Assembly (NCBI RefSeq): GCF_001613305.1
Contig: NZ_BDCC01000062.1
Location: forward strand, 45,536-109,535
Origin: Nocardia vaccinii NBRC 15922
GTDB taxonomy: Bacteria; Actinomycetota; Actinomycetes; Mycobacteriales; Mycobacteriaceae
Length of the DNA stretch: 64,000 bases
Direction: 5' to 3'
Shown here: piece by piece, positions 49,778-59,809 of the stretch
Numbering within the stretch: the first letter of the stretch is position 1
How the letters are laid out: every line of letters begins with the position of its first letter
Program-made: the position numbers and the translations under genes
Notes under the pieces: model-generated
Told to the model about the DNA's origin: nothing
Databases searched by the model: none
Seen by the model: the letters and a program-made list of their open reading frames with translations, nothing else

Positions 49778-52492
49778 CTACGGGGTCGGCGAGACGACCA
49801 GACCGAGTTCGGCCGGGCCGGACAGCAGCCGGTGATGCGGCAGCACACGGACGGTGAAACCGACCGCGCCCGACAGCGGAACCGGCGTCTCGACGGTGAA
49901 CAACTCCGTGCCGGAATCACTTCCGGCATGCGTCATTTCGACGGTGGTGACCTCGGACAGGTCGTCGTCCGTGCCGACCCGGCCCAGCACCGCCTGAACG
50001 GTGACATCGGCAGGGGTCAGGCCCGCGAGATCGATGCGGGCGCGCAGGGACAGTTCGTTGCCGATGACGGGGATGTCGGCCAGGCCGGAACTGTCCACCT
50101 GGAGCACCTTCACCTGGTGCCAGGCCGATTCGACCCGGCGTCGATATTCGGCCAGTTCCCGCGCCCCGGTGAAATCGTCCTGCGTCACAGCGGCATACGA
50201 GGCGGCGGCCGGAGCGTAGTAGCCGACCGCGTAGTCACGGACCATGCGCGAGGCCAGCACCTTCGGCCCGAGTGTCTGCAGGGTGTGGCGGACCATCTCC
50301 ATCCAGCGCACCGGCACCCCGTCGTGGTCACGCTCGTAGAAGCGCGGCAGCACAGCACGTTCCATCGTCTCGTACAGCGCCGCGGCCTCCAGATCGTCCC
50401 GGCGGTGCTCATCGCGCACCCCGTCCGCGGTGGGGATGGCCCAACCGTTCTCGCCGTCGTACATCTCGTCCCACCAGCCGTCCCGGATGGACAGGTTCAA
50501 ACCGCCGTTGAGCGCGGCCTTCATCCCGGACGTGCCGCAGGCCTCGAGCGGGCGCAGCGGATTGTTCAGCCACACATCGCATCCCCAGTACAGGTACCGG
50601 GCCATCGACATGTCGTAGTCCGGCAGGAACACGATGCGGTGCCGGACACCGACGTCATCGGCGAAGCGCACCACCTGCTGGATCAGCCCCTTACCGCCGT
50701 CATCGGCCGGATGGCTCTTACCGGCGACCACCAGTTGCACCGGGCGATCGGGATCGGTCAGCAGCCCGCGCAACCGTTCCGGATCACGCAGCATCAGCGT
50801 CAGGCGCTTGTAGGTGGGCACCCGCCGGGCGAAGCCGACGGTCAGCACGCCCGGATCGAAAACCTCGTCCACCCAACCCAATTCGGCCGGAGCGGCGCCG
50901 CGCTCGAGCCACGAGGCCCGCAACCGCCGACGCACCTCGGCAACGAGGATGCCGCGCAACGTATTCCGCGTCGACCACAGCTCGCGCAGATCGACATCGT
51001 GTAGCCGTTCCCAGCCGCGCGCCTCCTCGACCGGTTCCGGACCGGCGAATTCCCGTGCTGAAGCCGATGGCGGCGGTGGCGTGCCCTGCGTGGTGACGCG
51101 AGCTGCATCCTCCGGGCCCGACGCCACCGCCGCGGCGTCGATCCATTCGCGGGCGGCCCAGGTCGGCGCGTGCACGCCGTTGGTGACCGACCCGATCGGC
51201 ACCTCGGCCGAATCGAATCCGGGCCACAGCGGTGCGAACATGCTCCGGCTGACCTCACCGTGCAATCGGGAGACGCCGTTGGCGCGCTGGGCCAGCCGCA
51301 AACCCAGATGGGCCATATTGAATACCGACGGATCGGCTTCACGCCCCAGCGCCACGATGCGGTCCACCGAAACCCCCGGCAACAAAGGAGATTCGCGCTC
51401 ACCGTGGTCTCCGCCGAAATACCGCCGCACCAGCGAACCGGCGAACCGGTCGATCCCCGCGGGCACCGGGGTGTGCGTGGTGAATACCGTCCCGGCCCGA
51501 ACCGCGGTCAGCGCCGAGTCGAAATCCAATCCGCCGGACATGAATTCGCGAATCCGCTCGATCCCCAGAAATCCGGCGTGCCCCTCGTTCATGTGGAACA
51601 CGTCCGGATCGAGCAACCCGTGCGCACGGGTATACGCCCGCACCGCACGCACCCCGCCGATCCCGGCCAGGATCTCCTGCTTGATCCGATGATCCTGATC
51701 ACCCCCGTACAACCGGTCGGTGACCGCGCGCAGCTCGGGATCGTTCTCGGCGATATCGGAATCCAACAGCAGCAACGGAATTCGTCCCACCTGAGCGATC
51801 CACACCCGCGCCCGCAGCACCCGTCCCTCGGGCATCGGCACGTGCACCAGCACCGGAGAACCATCGGCTGTGTCGATCGGCGGCGCCTCCGAGGGCCCGG
51901 CGTGGTGACGCTCCGCCGCCTGGCCCGCCGGGTGCGCCGCGGTCAGCAACCGCAACGGCAACCCCTGCGGGTCCAGATCCGGATAGTGCTCACGCTGCCA
52001 TCCATCGGCGGTCAGCGATTGCCGGAAATAGCCGGAGCGGTACAGCAATCCGACGCCGATCAGCGGAAGTCCCAGATCCGAGGCCGCTTTCAGATGATCC
52101 CCGGCCAGGATCCCCAACCCGCCGGAGTAGTTCGGCAGCACCTCGGTGACGCCGAACTCCATCGAGAAGTACGCGATGCAGCGCGGGCCCTGATCCTGTC
52201 TGCCGAACCAGCGCGGCCGGGTCAGATAATCCCGCAGGTCGGCCGCGGCGGCGTCGACCGTACGCAGGTATCCCTCGTCGGCGGCCAGCTCGTCCAGCCG
52301 CTCGGCCGGGACCTCCCCGAGCATCCGCACCGGATCGCGGCCGAGCTCCACCCACAGCCGCGGATCGAGGTCTGCGAACACATCCTGCGTCGGGCCATGC
52401 CAGGACCAGCGCAGATTTGTGGCGAGTTCGCCGAGCGCGGACAGCCGCTCGGGCAGATGGGCACGGACGGTGAAGCGACGCAATGCCTTCAT
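49778..52492 (-). CDS. glgP: Alpha-glucan (glycogen/maltodextrin) phosphorylase
   Basis: A 904-residue phosphorylase (actinobacterial type, N-terminal DUF3417) that removes glucose-1-phosphate from alpha-1,4-glucans. MKALRRFTVRAHLPERL opens the DUF3417 part; IAYFSMEFGVTEVLPNYSGGLGILAGDHLKAASDL and VFHMNEGHAGFLGIERI are the N-domain, and PLRPLEACGTSGMKAALNGGLNLSIRDGWWDE holds the PLP lysine. Two Pro/Ala/Glu-rich loops (about 200-220 and 470-505) make it slightly longer than mycobacterial GlgP. TAGTTT lies seven bases before ATG 52492: leaderless-type. Confidence 0.93.
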   Translation of the reverse strand: MKALRRFTVRAHLPERLSALGELATNLRWSWHGPTQDVFADLDPRLWVELGRDPVRMLGEVPAERLDELAADEGYLRTVDAAAADLRDYLTRPRWFGRQDQGPRCIAYFSMEFGVTEVLPNYSGGLGILAGDHLKAASDLGLPLIGVGLLYRSGYFRQSLTADGWQREHYPDLDPQGLPLRLLTAAHPAGQAAERHHAGPSEAPPIDTADGSPVLVHVPMPEGRVLRARVWIAQVGRIPLLLLDSDIAENDPELRAVTDRLYGGDQDHRIKQEILAGIGGVRAVRAYTRAHGLLDPDVFHMNEGHAGFLGIERIREFMSGGLDFDSALTAVRAGTVFTTHTPVPAGIDRFAGSLVRRYFGGDHGERESPLLPGVSVDRIVALGREADPSVFNMAHLGLRLAQRANGVSRLHGEVSRSMFAPLWPGFDSAEVPIGSVTNGVHAPTWAAREWIDAAAVASGPEDAARVTTQGTPPPPSASAREFAGPEPVEEARGWERLHDVDLRELWSTRNTLRGILVAEVRRRLRASWLERGAAPAELGWVDEVFDPGVLTVGFARRVPTYKRLTLMLRDPERLRGLLTDPDRPVQLVVAGKSHPADDGGKGLIQQVVRFADDVGVRHRIVFLPDYDMSMARYLYWGCDVWLNNPLRPLEACGTSGMKAALNGGLNLSIRDGWWDEMYDGENGWAIPTADGVRDEHRRDDLEAAALYETMERAVLPRFYERDHDGVPVRWMEMVRHTLQTLGPKVLASRMVRDYAVGYYAPAAASYAAVTQDDFTGARELAEYRRRVESAWHQVKVLQVDSSGLADIPVIGNELSLRARIDLAGLTPADVTVQAVLGRVGTDDDLSEVTTVEMTHAGSDSGTELFTVETPVPLSGAVGFTVRVLPHHRLLSGPAELGLVVSPTP

Positions 52493-52623
52493 TGGGTAGA
52501 AACTACACGCCGAGCAGGGCGCACGCGGCACCGAACAACGCTGCCGCAGGGCCCTGACCTGTGCTCATCGATTCCCGGGCCGCCGCCATCGGTCCGGCGC
52601 GGCGGCCGGGACCCGGAGGGGAA

Positions 52624-53388
52624 CTACTTCGAGCCCAGCGTGCGATCGAGCAACGCGACCAGATCGCGGTAGTGACGCTCGGTCGCCTCGGCGTCGTACG
52701 CCTCGGTGTCGGCCTGGGTGTAGCCGTGGACCGCATCCTTGTAGACCTCGGTGGTGTGGGTGATGCCCGCCGCGTCCAGCGCCTCGTCGAACGTCTCGAT
52801 CTGCTCGGGAGTCGCCCCCTGGTCGTTGTCGGCGTATCCCAGGAACAGCTCCGCGGTAATCGGCGCGATCTGCGAATGAATGCTGTCCGGACCATCGGTG
52901 ACCAGACCACTGGTGTGGAAGCATCCGCCGGCCGCGACCCGCTCGGGATGCGCGGCGGCGGTGGCCAGCACCAGCCGTCCGCCCAGGCAGTATCCGGTCA
53001 GACCGACCGGACCTTCGCCGACCAGCTCGGACGAGGCCAGCCAGTCCAGGTACGCGGCCGAATCGGACTTCACGACCTCGGGGGTCAGCGCATGCATCAG
53101 CGGCCGGATCTTTTGGAAGATCTCCGGGCGCGCCTTCAGATCGATCGGGTCCGGCAGGTCGAACAGCGGCGCGCGGCCCGCCCGATAGAACGCGTTCGGC
53201 ACCAGAACCGTATAGCCGTGGGCGGCGATGCGGTCGGCCACTGCGCGCAGCGCCGGACGCAGGCCGAAGGCGTCCTGGTACGCGATCACGCCCGGATGCG
53301 CGGCGCCGTCGTCGGGATGAGCCACATAAGCATCGGCAACACCGTCGGGAGTCTGGATGTCTACCGACACGCCGTGCACTGCGGTCAT
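52624..53388 (-). CDS. Dienelactone hydrolase family protein
   Basis: A 254-residue alpha/beta hydrolase. GLTGYCLGGRLVLATAA holds the Cys nucleophile (GxCxGG), LGYADNDQGATPEQIETF the Asp, and VHGYTQ the His. YQDAFGLRPALRAVADRIAAHGY is typical of the family. AGGAGG precedes ATG 53388. It sits between glgE and glgP, which are adjacent in M. tuberculosis. Whether it acts with the glucan enzymes is unknown. Confidence 0.87.
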   Translation of the reverse strand: MTAVHGVSVDIQTPDGVADAYVAHPDDGAAHPGVIAYQDAFGLRPALRAVADRIAAHGYTVLVPNAFYRAGRAPLFDLPDPIDLKARPEIFQKIRPLMHALTPEVVKSDSAAYLDWLASSELVGEGPVGLTGYCLGGRLVLATAAAHPERVAAGGCFHTSGLVTDGPDSIHSQIAPITAELFLGYADNDQGATPEQIETFDEALDAAGITHTTEVYKDAVHGYTQADTEAYDAEATERHYRDLVALLDRTLGSK

Positions 53389-53549
53389 GGTGGGTCCTCC
53401 TGTGTATTCGCCGTTGTCGTGCCCGCAACCGAAAGGGAGGCGAGCGTTCCGCTTCGGTCCTACCGTCCCATACCGATTCCCGCCACCCAGCGCCGCCCGT
53501 CCGCCGTCATCGCGGCGAACATGTCCGGATTACCGGTACGGTTGACGCC

Positions 53550-55556
53550 GTGACCGGTCGCATCGCCATCGATGACACCGCCCCTGCACTCGAACCGGGG
53601 CGATATCCGGCCAAGGCCGTGGTCGGTGAGGTGTTCCCGGTCCGCGCTGTGGTCTGGCGCGAGGGGCACGACGCCGTCGCCGCGACACTGGCCGTTCGCG
53701 CCCCGAGCGGCTCGCGCACCCAGCGCATCCGCATGTCGCCCGATTACGAGCCCGATGTGTTCAACGCCGTATTCACCCCCACCGAGCCGGGCCCGTGGAC
53801 CTATCGCATCGAGGGCTGGAGCGATCCGATCGCCGGATGGCGCGCGGCGGTCGAGGCGAAGCTGGCCGTCGGCCAGAGCGCCGCGGATCTGGCCAACGAT
53901 CTGGAGCTCGGCGCGCGGCTGTTCGACCGTGCCGCACAGGCGGTTCCGAAGAAGCAGTGGGAGCGTCTGCGGGCCGCCGCGGCCGCCCTGCGCAGCGACG
54001 ATCAGCTGCCCGCGCGGGTGGCGCCGGCCTTCGGCGCCGAGGTGGCCGAGATCCTGCGTGAGCACCCGCTGCGCGAATTCGTCACCCGCGGGCCACAATT
54101 CACCGTGCGGGTGGAACGCCGGCGCGCCCTGTACGGCTCGTGGTACGAGTTCTTCCCCCGCTCCACCGGCGGCCGGGACGCCGACGGCAATCCCGCGCAC
54201 GGCACCTTCGCCACCGCCGCGAAGGAACTGCACCGCATCGCCGCCATGGGTTTCGACGTGGTGTACCTGCCGCCGATCCACCCGATCGGCGCGGTGAACC
54301 GCAAGGGCCGCAACAACTCCCTGGCCTGCGAGCCCGACGACGTCGGTTCGCCCTGGGCGATCGGTTCGGCCCACGGCGGCCACGACGCGATCCATCCGGA
54401 CCTCGGCGATATCGAGGGTTTCACCGAATTCGTCGGCGTCGCACGGCAGCTCGGCCTCGAGGTCGCCCTGGATCTGGCCCTGCAGTGCGCCCCGGACCAC
54501 CCGTGGGTCACCGAACATCCAGAATGGTTCACCACCCTGCCGGACGGCACCATCGCCTTCGCGGAGAATCCGCCGAAGAAGTACCAGGACATCTACCCGA
54601 TCAACTTCGACAACGATCCCGACGGCCTCTACGCCGAGGTGCTGCGGGTGGTCCGGTACTGGATCTCCAAGGGCGTCGGCATCTTCCGCGTCGACAACCC
54701 GCACACCAAACCCGCCGACTTCTGGGAATGGCTGATCACGCAGGTACACCGCACCGACCCGGACGTGATCTTCCTGTCCGAGGCGTTCACCCGCCCCGCC
54801 CGGATGTACGGCCTGGCCCGACGCGGATTCACCCAGTCCTACACGTATTTCACCTGGCGCACCGGCAAACACGAACTCGCCGAATTCGCCCTGGAATTGG
54901 CCGCCAAGGCCGACGAGGCACGACCGAACTTGTTCGTCAACACCCCCGACATCCTGCACGAGAGCCTGCAGCACGGCGGTCCGGGCATGTTCGCCATCCG
55001 CGCGGTGCTGGCCGCGACGATGGGCCCGGCCTGGGGCGTGTACTCGGGTTTCGAACTGTTCGAACATCAGGCGGTGCGACCGGGCAGCGAGGAGTACCTG
55101 GACTCGGAGAAATACGAGTTGCGTCCCCGTCCGTTCACCGAGGCCGCGGCGCGCGGTGAATCGCTCGAACCCTGGTTGACCAGGCTCAACGAGATCCGCC
55201 GCGCCCATCCCGCGCTACAGCAATTGCGCTGTCTGAACGTGCATCACGTGAACAACGACGCCCTGCTGGCCTACTCGAAGGTGGATCCGGCCACCGGCGA
55301 CGCGATGCTGATCGTGGTGAATCTGAATCCGTTCGGGGCCGAGGACGGCATGCTCTCGCTCGACCTGCCCGCGATCGGCCGCGAATGGCACGATCATCCG
55401 GTCGTCCTGGACGAGGTCACCGGTGAGGAATACCACTGGGGCCAAACCAATTACGTACGGCTGGACCCGGTCCGCGCGGTCGCGCACATCATCGCCCTGC
55501 CACCGGTCTCCGCGGCCGCTCGTACGGAGTTGGCCTACCGCAGGACGTTCCGGTGA
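53550..55556 (+). CDS. glgE: GlgE maltosyltransferase
   Basis: A 668-residue GH13_3 enzyme that extends alpha-1,4-glucan using maltose-1-phosphate. FRVDNPHTKP carries the nucleophile Asp382, FLSEAFTRP the acid/base Glu411, and NTPDILHE Asp467. The N-terminal 190 residues form the S and N domains. All hallmarks of mycobacterial GlgE (Rv1327c) are present. GTG 53550 follows TACGGT by seven bases: leaderless-type. It forms an operon with glgB 40 bp downstream. Confidence 0.95.
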   Translation: MTGRIAIDDTAPALEPGRYPAKAVVGEVFPVRAVVWREGHDAVAATLAVRAPSGSRTQRIRMSPDYEPDVFNAVFTPTEPGPWTYRIEGWSDPIAGWRAAVEAKLAVGQSAADLANDLELGARLFDRAAQAVPKKQWERLRAAAAALRSDDQLPARVAPAFGAEVAEILREHPLREFVTRGPQFTVRVERRRALYGSWYEFFPRSTGGRDADGNPAHGTFATAAKELHRIAAMGFDVVYLPPIHPIGAVNRKGRNNSLACEPDDVGSPWAIGSAHGGHDAIHPDLGDIEGFTEFVGVARQLGLEVALDLALQCAPDHPWVTEHPEWFTTLPDGTIAFAENPPKKYQDIYPINFDNDPDGLYAEVLRVVRYWISKGVGIFRVDNPHTKPADFWEWLITQVHRTDPDVIFLSEAFTRPARMYGLARRGFTQSYTYFTWRTGKHELAEFALELAAKADEARPNLFVNTPDILHESLQHGGPGMFAIRAVLAATMGPAWGVYSGFELFEHQAVRPGSEEYLDSEKYELRPRPFTEAAARGESLEPWLTRLNEIRRAHPALQQLRCLNVHHVNNDALLAYSKVDPATGDAMLIVVNLNPFGAEDGMLSLDLPAIGREWHDHPVVLDEVTGEEYHWGQTNYVRLDPVRAVAHIIALPPVSAAARTELAYRRTFR

Positions 55557-55596
55557 TCGCCCCGCACCGGAAACCACAGTGCGACAGGAGGTTCAG

Positions 55597-57780
55597 GTGG
55601 TGAACCGGCGCGATCTGCTGCTGCTGGCCGCGGGCACCCACCCGGACCCGCACTCCGTTCTGGGCGCACACCCGCATCCCGACGGCACCGTCGTCAGAGC
55701 TCTTCGGCCACATGCGAATTCGGTATCCGCGCGGGTCGGCGGCGAGGACCATCTGCTGAAGCACGTCGAACACGGCCTGTTCGAGGGCCTCGTCCCGTAC
55801 CCCGACCTGTGGGACTACCGACTGCTTGTCTCCTACCCCGGCGGCCGCACGGTCCTGGACGCCGACGGCTACCGATTCCTGCCCACGCTCGGCGATGTGG
55901 ATCTGCACCTGATCGGCGAGGGCAGGCACGAACGGCTCTGGGAGGTCCTGGGGGCGCATCCGCGCCGGTACACCACCCTCGACGGCGAAGTGGCGGGCAC
56001 CTCCTTCGCCGTGTGGGCCCCGAATGCCCGCGGCGTCAGCGTCATCGGCGATTTCGACGGCTGGAGCGGTAACACCGCCCCCATGCGCCGCCTCGGCGGC
56101 TCGGGGGTATGGGAGCTGTTCCTCGCCGGGCTCGGACCGGGCGAGAAATACAAGTTCCGGGTGCACGGCGCGGACGGCGGCGTCGTCGAACACGCCGACC
56201 CGCTCGCCTTCGCGACCGAGGTCCCCCCCGCGACGGCCTCGGTCATCACCGAAAGTTCCTACCGCTGGCTGGATCAGGAGTGGATGCGCGCACGACGCGC
56301 GGCCGATCCGACCCGCGCCCCGATGAGCATCTACGAGGTGCACCTGGGCTCGTGGCGGCCCGGACTCGGCTACCGCGAGGCGGGCGCACAACTCGCCGAA
56401 TACGTGCGCGCACAGGGGTATACCCACGTCGAACTGCTGCCGATCGCCGAACATCCCTTCGGCGGATCGTGGGGCTACCAGGTCACCTCCTACTACGCCC
56501 CGACCGCCAGATTCGGCGCACCCGACGACTTCCGCGCATTCGTGGACATCCTGCACGCCGCGGGCATCGGCGTTCTGCTGGACTGGGTTCCGGCGCACTT
56601 CCCGCGCGACGAATGGGCCCTGGCCCGCTTCGACGGCGCGCCCCTCTACGAGCATCCCGACCCGCGCCGGGGCGAGCAATTGGACTGGGGCACCTACGTT
56701 TTCGACTTCGGCCGCAACCAGGTCCGCAACTTCCTGGTCGCCAACGCGCTGTACTGGCTCGACGAATTCCACATCGACGGCCTGCGCGTGGACGCCGTGG
56801 CTTCCATGCTCTACCTGGACTATTCGCGTCCCGAGGACGGCTGGGAACCCAACATCCACGGCGGCCGGGAGAATCTGGAGGCCGCGCAATTCCTGCAGGA
56901 GATGAACGCGACGGTGCACAGACTGCACCCGGGCGCGATCACCATCGCCGAGGAGTCGACCACCTGGCCGGGCGTCACCCGTCCCACCGACGTCGGCGGC
57001 CTGGGCTTCACCATGAAATGGAACATGGGCTGGATGCACGACACCCTCGGCTATCTCGGCCGCGATCAGGTGCACCGCAGCTGGCATCACAACGAGATCA
57101 CCTTCTCGACGGTCTACGCGTGGAGCGAGAACTACGTCCTGCCGATCAGCCACGACGAGGTCGTGCACGGCAAGGGCACGCTGTGGACGCGCATGCCGGG
57201 CGACGATTTCGCGAAGGCGTGCGGCGTGCGGGCGCTGCTGGCATACATGTGGTCACATCCTGGCAAACAGTTGCTGTTCATGGGCCAGGACTTCGGGCAG
57301 TTCCGCGAGTGGTCCCACGATCACGGCCTCGACTGGCACGAATTGGACAATCCGCTGCATGCGGGCATCCACACTCTCGTCGCCGACCTCAACGCCACCT
57401 ACCGAGCCCATCCGGCGCTGTGGACCCAGGACACCTCCCCTGGCGGTTACGCCTGGATCGAGGCCGACGATCGCGATCGCAACGTGGTGGCCTTCCTGCG
57501 CTACGGCACCGATGGCTCGGCGATAGCCTGCCTCTACAACTTCTCCGGCTCCGAACACCGCGACTACCGCGTCGGCCTCCCGGAACCGGGCCACTGGCAC
57601 GAAATCCTCAACACCGACGCGATCCCCTACGGCGGCAGCGGAATCGGCAACCTCGGCGGCGTCGACACCGCCGAGATCCCCTGGCACAATCGCCCGGTCT
57701 CAGCGGCGATCACCCTCGCCCCCAACAGCGCGATCTGGCTCGCGCCGGAACAGCCGGGCAGCCGCCAGAACCGAGCGTGA
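55597..57780 (+). CDS. glgB: 1,4-alpha-glucan branching enzyme
   Basis: A 727-residue GH13 branching enzyme that makes alpha-1,6 links. Two N-terminal beta domains precede the barrel (SFAVWAPNARGVSVIGDFDGW near 138). GLRVDAVASMLYLDY holds the nucleophile Asp399, ITIAEEST the acid Glu452, and ISHDEVVHGKG the third Asp. Full length, like Rv1326c. AGGAGG lies five bases before GTG 55597; GTG 55600 is equally possible. Acts with GlgE on capsular or storage glucan. Confidence 0.95.
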   Translation: MVNRRDLLLLAAGTHPDPHSVLGAHPHPDGTVVRALRPHANSVSARVGGEDHLLKHVEHGLFEGLVPYPDLWDYRLLVSYPGGRTVLDADGYRFLPTLGDVDLHLIGEGRHERLWEVLGAHPRRYTTLDGEVAGTSFAVWAPNARGVSVIGDFDGWSGNTAPMRRLGGSGVWELFLAGLGPGEKYKFRVHGADGGVVEHADPLAFATEVPPATASVITESSYRWLDQEWMRARRAADPTRAPMSIYEVHLGSWRPGLGYREAGAQLAEYVRAQGYTHVELLPIAEHPFGGSWGYQVTSYYAPTARFGAPDDFRAFVDILHAAGIGVLLDWVPAHFPRDEWALARFDGAPLYEHPDPRRGEQLDWGTYVFDFGRNQVRNFLVANALYWLDEFHIDGLRVDAVASMLYLDYSRPEDGWEPNIHGGRENLEAAQFLQEMNATVHRLHPGAITIAEESTTWPGVTRPTDVGGLGFTMKWNMGWMHDTLGYLGRDQVHRSWHHNEITFSTVYAWSENYVLPISHDEVVHGKGTLWTRMPGDDFAKACGVRALLAYMWSHPGKQLLFMGQDFGQFREWSHDHGLDWHELDNPLHAGIHTLVADLNATYRAHPALWTQDTSPGGYAWIEADDRDRNVVAFLRYGTDGSAIACLYNFSGSEHRDYRVGLPEPGHWHEILNTDAIPYGGSGIGNLGGVDTAEIPWHNRPVSAAITLAPNSAIWLAPEQPGSRQNRA

Positions 57781-57799
57781 GAAATCTCACCCCGGCTGC

Positions 57800-57900
57800 C
57801 GACGTACCGACTGATTTCGCACGAACACGGGTACCTCCGCGGGCACGCCCGAGAGGCAACCAGCCGACCCGGCAACCGGGTCTCCCCGCGCCCGGCGACA
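57800..57900 (-). repeat. Dispersed intergenic repeat, diverged copy C
   Basis: The stretch GACTGATTTCGCACGAACACG and following GGTACCTCCGCGGGCACGCCCGAG resembles copy B (ACTGATCTCGCGAGCACATGGGTAACTCCC...ACGCCCGA). It lies between the glgB stop and the convergent CnoX-like gene. Only about 60-100 bp align, so the assignment is tentative. Confidence 0.45.
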
Positions 57901-57931
57901 CGCTCCGGTCACGGGGAGGGGGACGAACCCT

Positions 57932-58822
57932 CTAGTACAGCGCGGTCGCCAGTTTGCGACGGGCCGCGACGACCGACGGGTCCGCGGTGTCGAAAAGCTC
58001 GAACAGCTCCACCAGCCGGGTGCGCACGCGATTGCGGTCATCCCCCGCGGTGCGTTTGATCAGATCGATCAGACGGGTGAAGGCCGCATCGGGCTCGCCT
58101 GCGAACAGTTCCATATCCGCGGCGGCGAAGGCGGCGTCGATATCGGCGGGATCGGCATCGGCGCGGGCGACCGCATCCTGCGGCAGCCCCTGTGTGCGGG
58201 CGTAGAAGCGCACCTGCCGGAGCGCGGCCTTGGCCTCGGCGTTGGCCGGTTCGGCGGCCAGAATCGCCTCGTAGGCGCTGATCGCCCCCTCGACGTCGCC
58301 GCGATCCAGCGCCTCCTCCGCCGCGGTGAAACGCGGATCCTCGGCCTCGGGCTGCGGACCGCCCTCGCCCTCCGGCAGCTGGCCGCGTACGGCATCCATC
58401 ACCGCCGTGAGCCACTGCCGAACCTGCGGCTCGGGCTGGGCGCCCTGGAAGTCCGCCAGCGGCTGACCACCGGCAACCGCGATCACCGTCGGAATGCCCT
58501 GCACACCGAACGCCTGCGCGATGCGCATATTCGGCTCGGCCTCGACGGTCGCCAGATCCCAGCCGCCGTCGGCCTCGCCGGCGAGCCGCTCGAACAGTTT
58601 GACCAGCTCCACACTGCCCGGACTGCGCTGCGAATACAGCACCACGACCACCGGCACCTGCATCGAGCGCCGCAGCACCTGGCTCTCGAAATTCGCTTCG
58701 GTGACGGCGTGATCGCTCGGAACATCCGTGGCAGCAGGCTGTTTCAAGCTGGACAGATCCACCGCACCGGACATGGCGGCGGCAACGGCAGGCGAGGGAC
58801 GACGTGCAGCTGGTCGAGTCAC
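57932..58822 (-). CDS. Thioredoxin-fold TPR protein (CnoX/YbbN-like)
   Basis: A 296-residue co-chaperone-like protein. An N-terminal thioredoxin fold (VTEANFESQVLRRSMQVPVVVVLYSQRSPGS, residues 40-70) lacks the CxxC active site: the position reads SQRS. IPTVIAVAGGQPLADFQGA completes the fold. The C-terminal half holds tetratricopeptide helices (EEALDRGDVEGAISAYEAILAAEPANAEAKAAL). Matches Rv1324, before fadA4. GTG 58822 chosen. Probable holdase or protein-protein adaptor rather than a reductase. Confidence 0.86.
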   Translation of the reverse strand: MTRPAARRPSPAVAAAMSGAVDLSSLKQPAATDVPSDHAVTEANFESQVLRRSMQVPVVVVLYSQRSPGSVELVKLFERLAGEADGGWDLATVEAEPNMRIAQAFGVQGIPTVIAVAGGQPLADFQGAQPEPQVRQWLTAVMDAVRGQLPEGEGGPQPEAEDPRFTAAEEALDRGDVEGAISAYEAILAAEPANAEAKAALRQVRFYARTQGLPQDAVARADADPADIDAAFAAADMELFAGEPDAAFTRLIDLIKRTAGDDRNRVRTRLVELFELFDTADPSVVAARRKLATALY

Positions 58823-58835
58823 AGCTTCCAGTTTG

Positions 58836-59192
58836 TCACGAGCCCGCGGCGGCAGGTGCCGGGGTTGGGCTCAATTCGCCCAACTGCCCCGACCGGATGG
58901 CCCACCGCTCGAACCAGACCGAGGTGAACGGGATCACCGCCGAGACGAGCCCGAGCAGAATCGTGCGGGCCGGCCACTCGAACTCCCGCCATGCCATCAG
59001 CAGGCTGAACGCGTAGGCCAGGAAGATGATCCCGTGCACCATGCCGAACACCATGAGCGGCCATTCGACCGGTGGTGTCACACCGTGCTTGAAGTACATA
59101 CCGATGAACAGCAGCACCCATCCGCACACCTCGAGGATGCCGAAAAGCCGCACCCGCTTGGCCAGGGTGCTCACGTCGAAGATCTCGCCCAT
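58836..59192 (-). CDS. DUF3817 membrane protein
   Basis: A 118-residue protein with three hydrophobic segments: VRLFGILEVCGWVLLFIGMYFKH, EWPLMVFGMVHGIIFLAYAFSLL and TILLGLVSAVIPFTSVWFERW. This is the DUF3817 pattern and it is a paralogue of the gene at 29262. GGGGAG lies two bases before ATG 59192. It is 13 bp upstream of the CnoX-like gene on the same strand, so the two are likely cotranscribed. Function unknown. Confidence 0.82.
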   Translation of the reverse strand: MGEIFDVSTLAKRVRLFGILEVCGWVLLFIGMYFKHGVTPPVEWPLMVFGMVHGIIFLAYAFSLLMAWREFEWPARTILLGLVSAVIPFTSVWFERWAIRSGQLGELSPTPAPAAAGS

Positions 59193-59262
59193 GACTCCCC
59201 ATTGTGCCCAATGGCTACGACACCTCGTAGTGGGTGTGCCCATTCTCTCAGGAAAACGCGGT

Positions 59263-59673
59263 TCAGCGTCCGCAGTGCACGTTGAACTGCTGCCAGAGGT
59301 CGTCCCCGATGAAGCCGCCCCAGTCGATGCACTTGCCCTGCGCCTCGACCTTCGCAAAGGCGAAATCGGTGAACTTGTGCCCGTCGTTGATGACCACCGC
59401 CGAGTGGTCCTTCGATTGCCGAACCGCGGCGCCCATCGGGATCGCCGCGCCCGCGTGGTCCCGCACGGTGACCACGCAGTTGGTCCTGCCGTTGTAGGTG
59501 AGGAAGATCGTGCCTGCCTTCAGCTCATGCTTGTCGACGACGTTGAAGCCCGCACCGCACTGGCCGCCGTAAGGCGCCGCCGCGGCGGCCGTGGCCGGAA
59601 CGAGTACTGCCGCACCAGCGGTGATCCCCAGCGCGGTGGTACAGGCAGCGATGAACTTTCGGGTGTTGATCAA
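59263..59673 (-). CDS. Secreted spore-associated-protein-A-like protein
   Basis: About 136 residues. A signal peptide (TRKFIAACTTALGITAGAAV then Ala-rich PATAAAAA) leads to a mature protein beginning near APYGGQCGAGFNVVD. The mature part, with FLTYNGRTNCVVTVRDHAG and GKCIDWGGFIG and four Cys, resembles Streptomyces spore-associated protein A, a small exported protein of unclear role. TTG 59673 is preferred because AAAAGG lies eight bases upstream; ATG 59703 or 59709 are alternatives. Confidence 0.75.
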   Translation of the reverse strand: MINTRKFIAACTTALGITAGAAVLVPATAAAAAPYGGQCGAGFNVVDKHELKAGTIFLTYNGRTNCVVTVRDHAGAAIPMGAAVRQSKDHSAVVINDGHKFTDFAFAKVEAQGKCIDWGGFIGDDLWQQFNVHCGR

Positions 59674-59809
59674 GGTGTGAGCCTTTTCTCTCTCATGTCG
59701 CATGGGCATGCGGAGTCGCCCCCGAACGCCCGATGCCCTGCCGCACCGAACCTAGGGGGTTGTCGACGACAGAGGATCTCGCAACTTCCCACATCTGGGA
59801 ACCCGGGCG

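Noticed and set aside
53460..55208. Minus-strand open frame of 582 codons
   Set aside because: Antisense to glgE, whose catalytic residues are all intact on the plus strand.
57932..58822. Active thioredoxin
   Set aside because: The CxxC site is replaced by SQRS, so the protein cannot act as a dithiol reductase.
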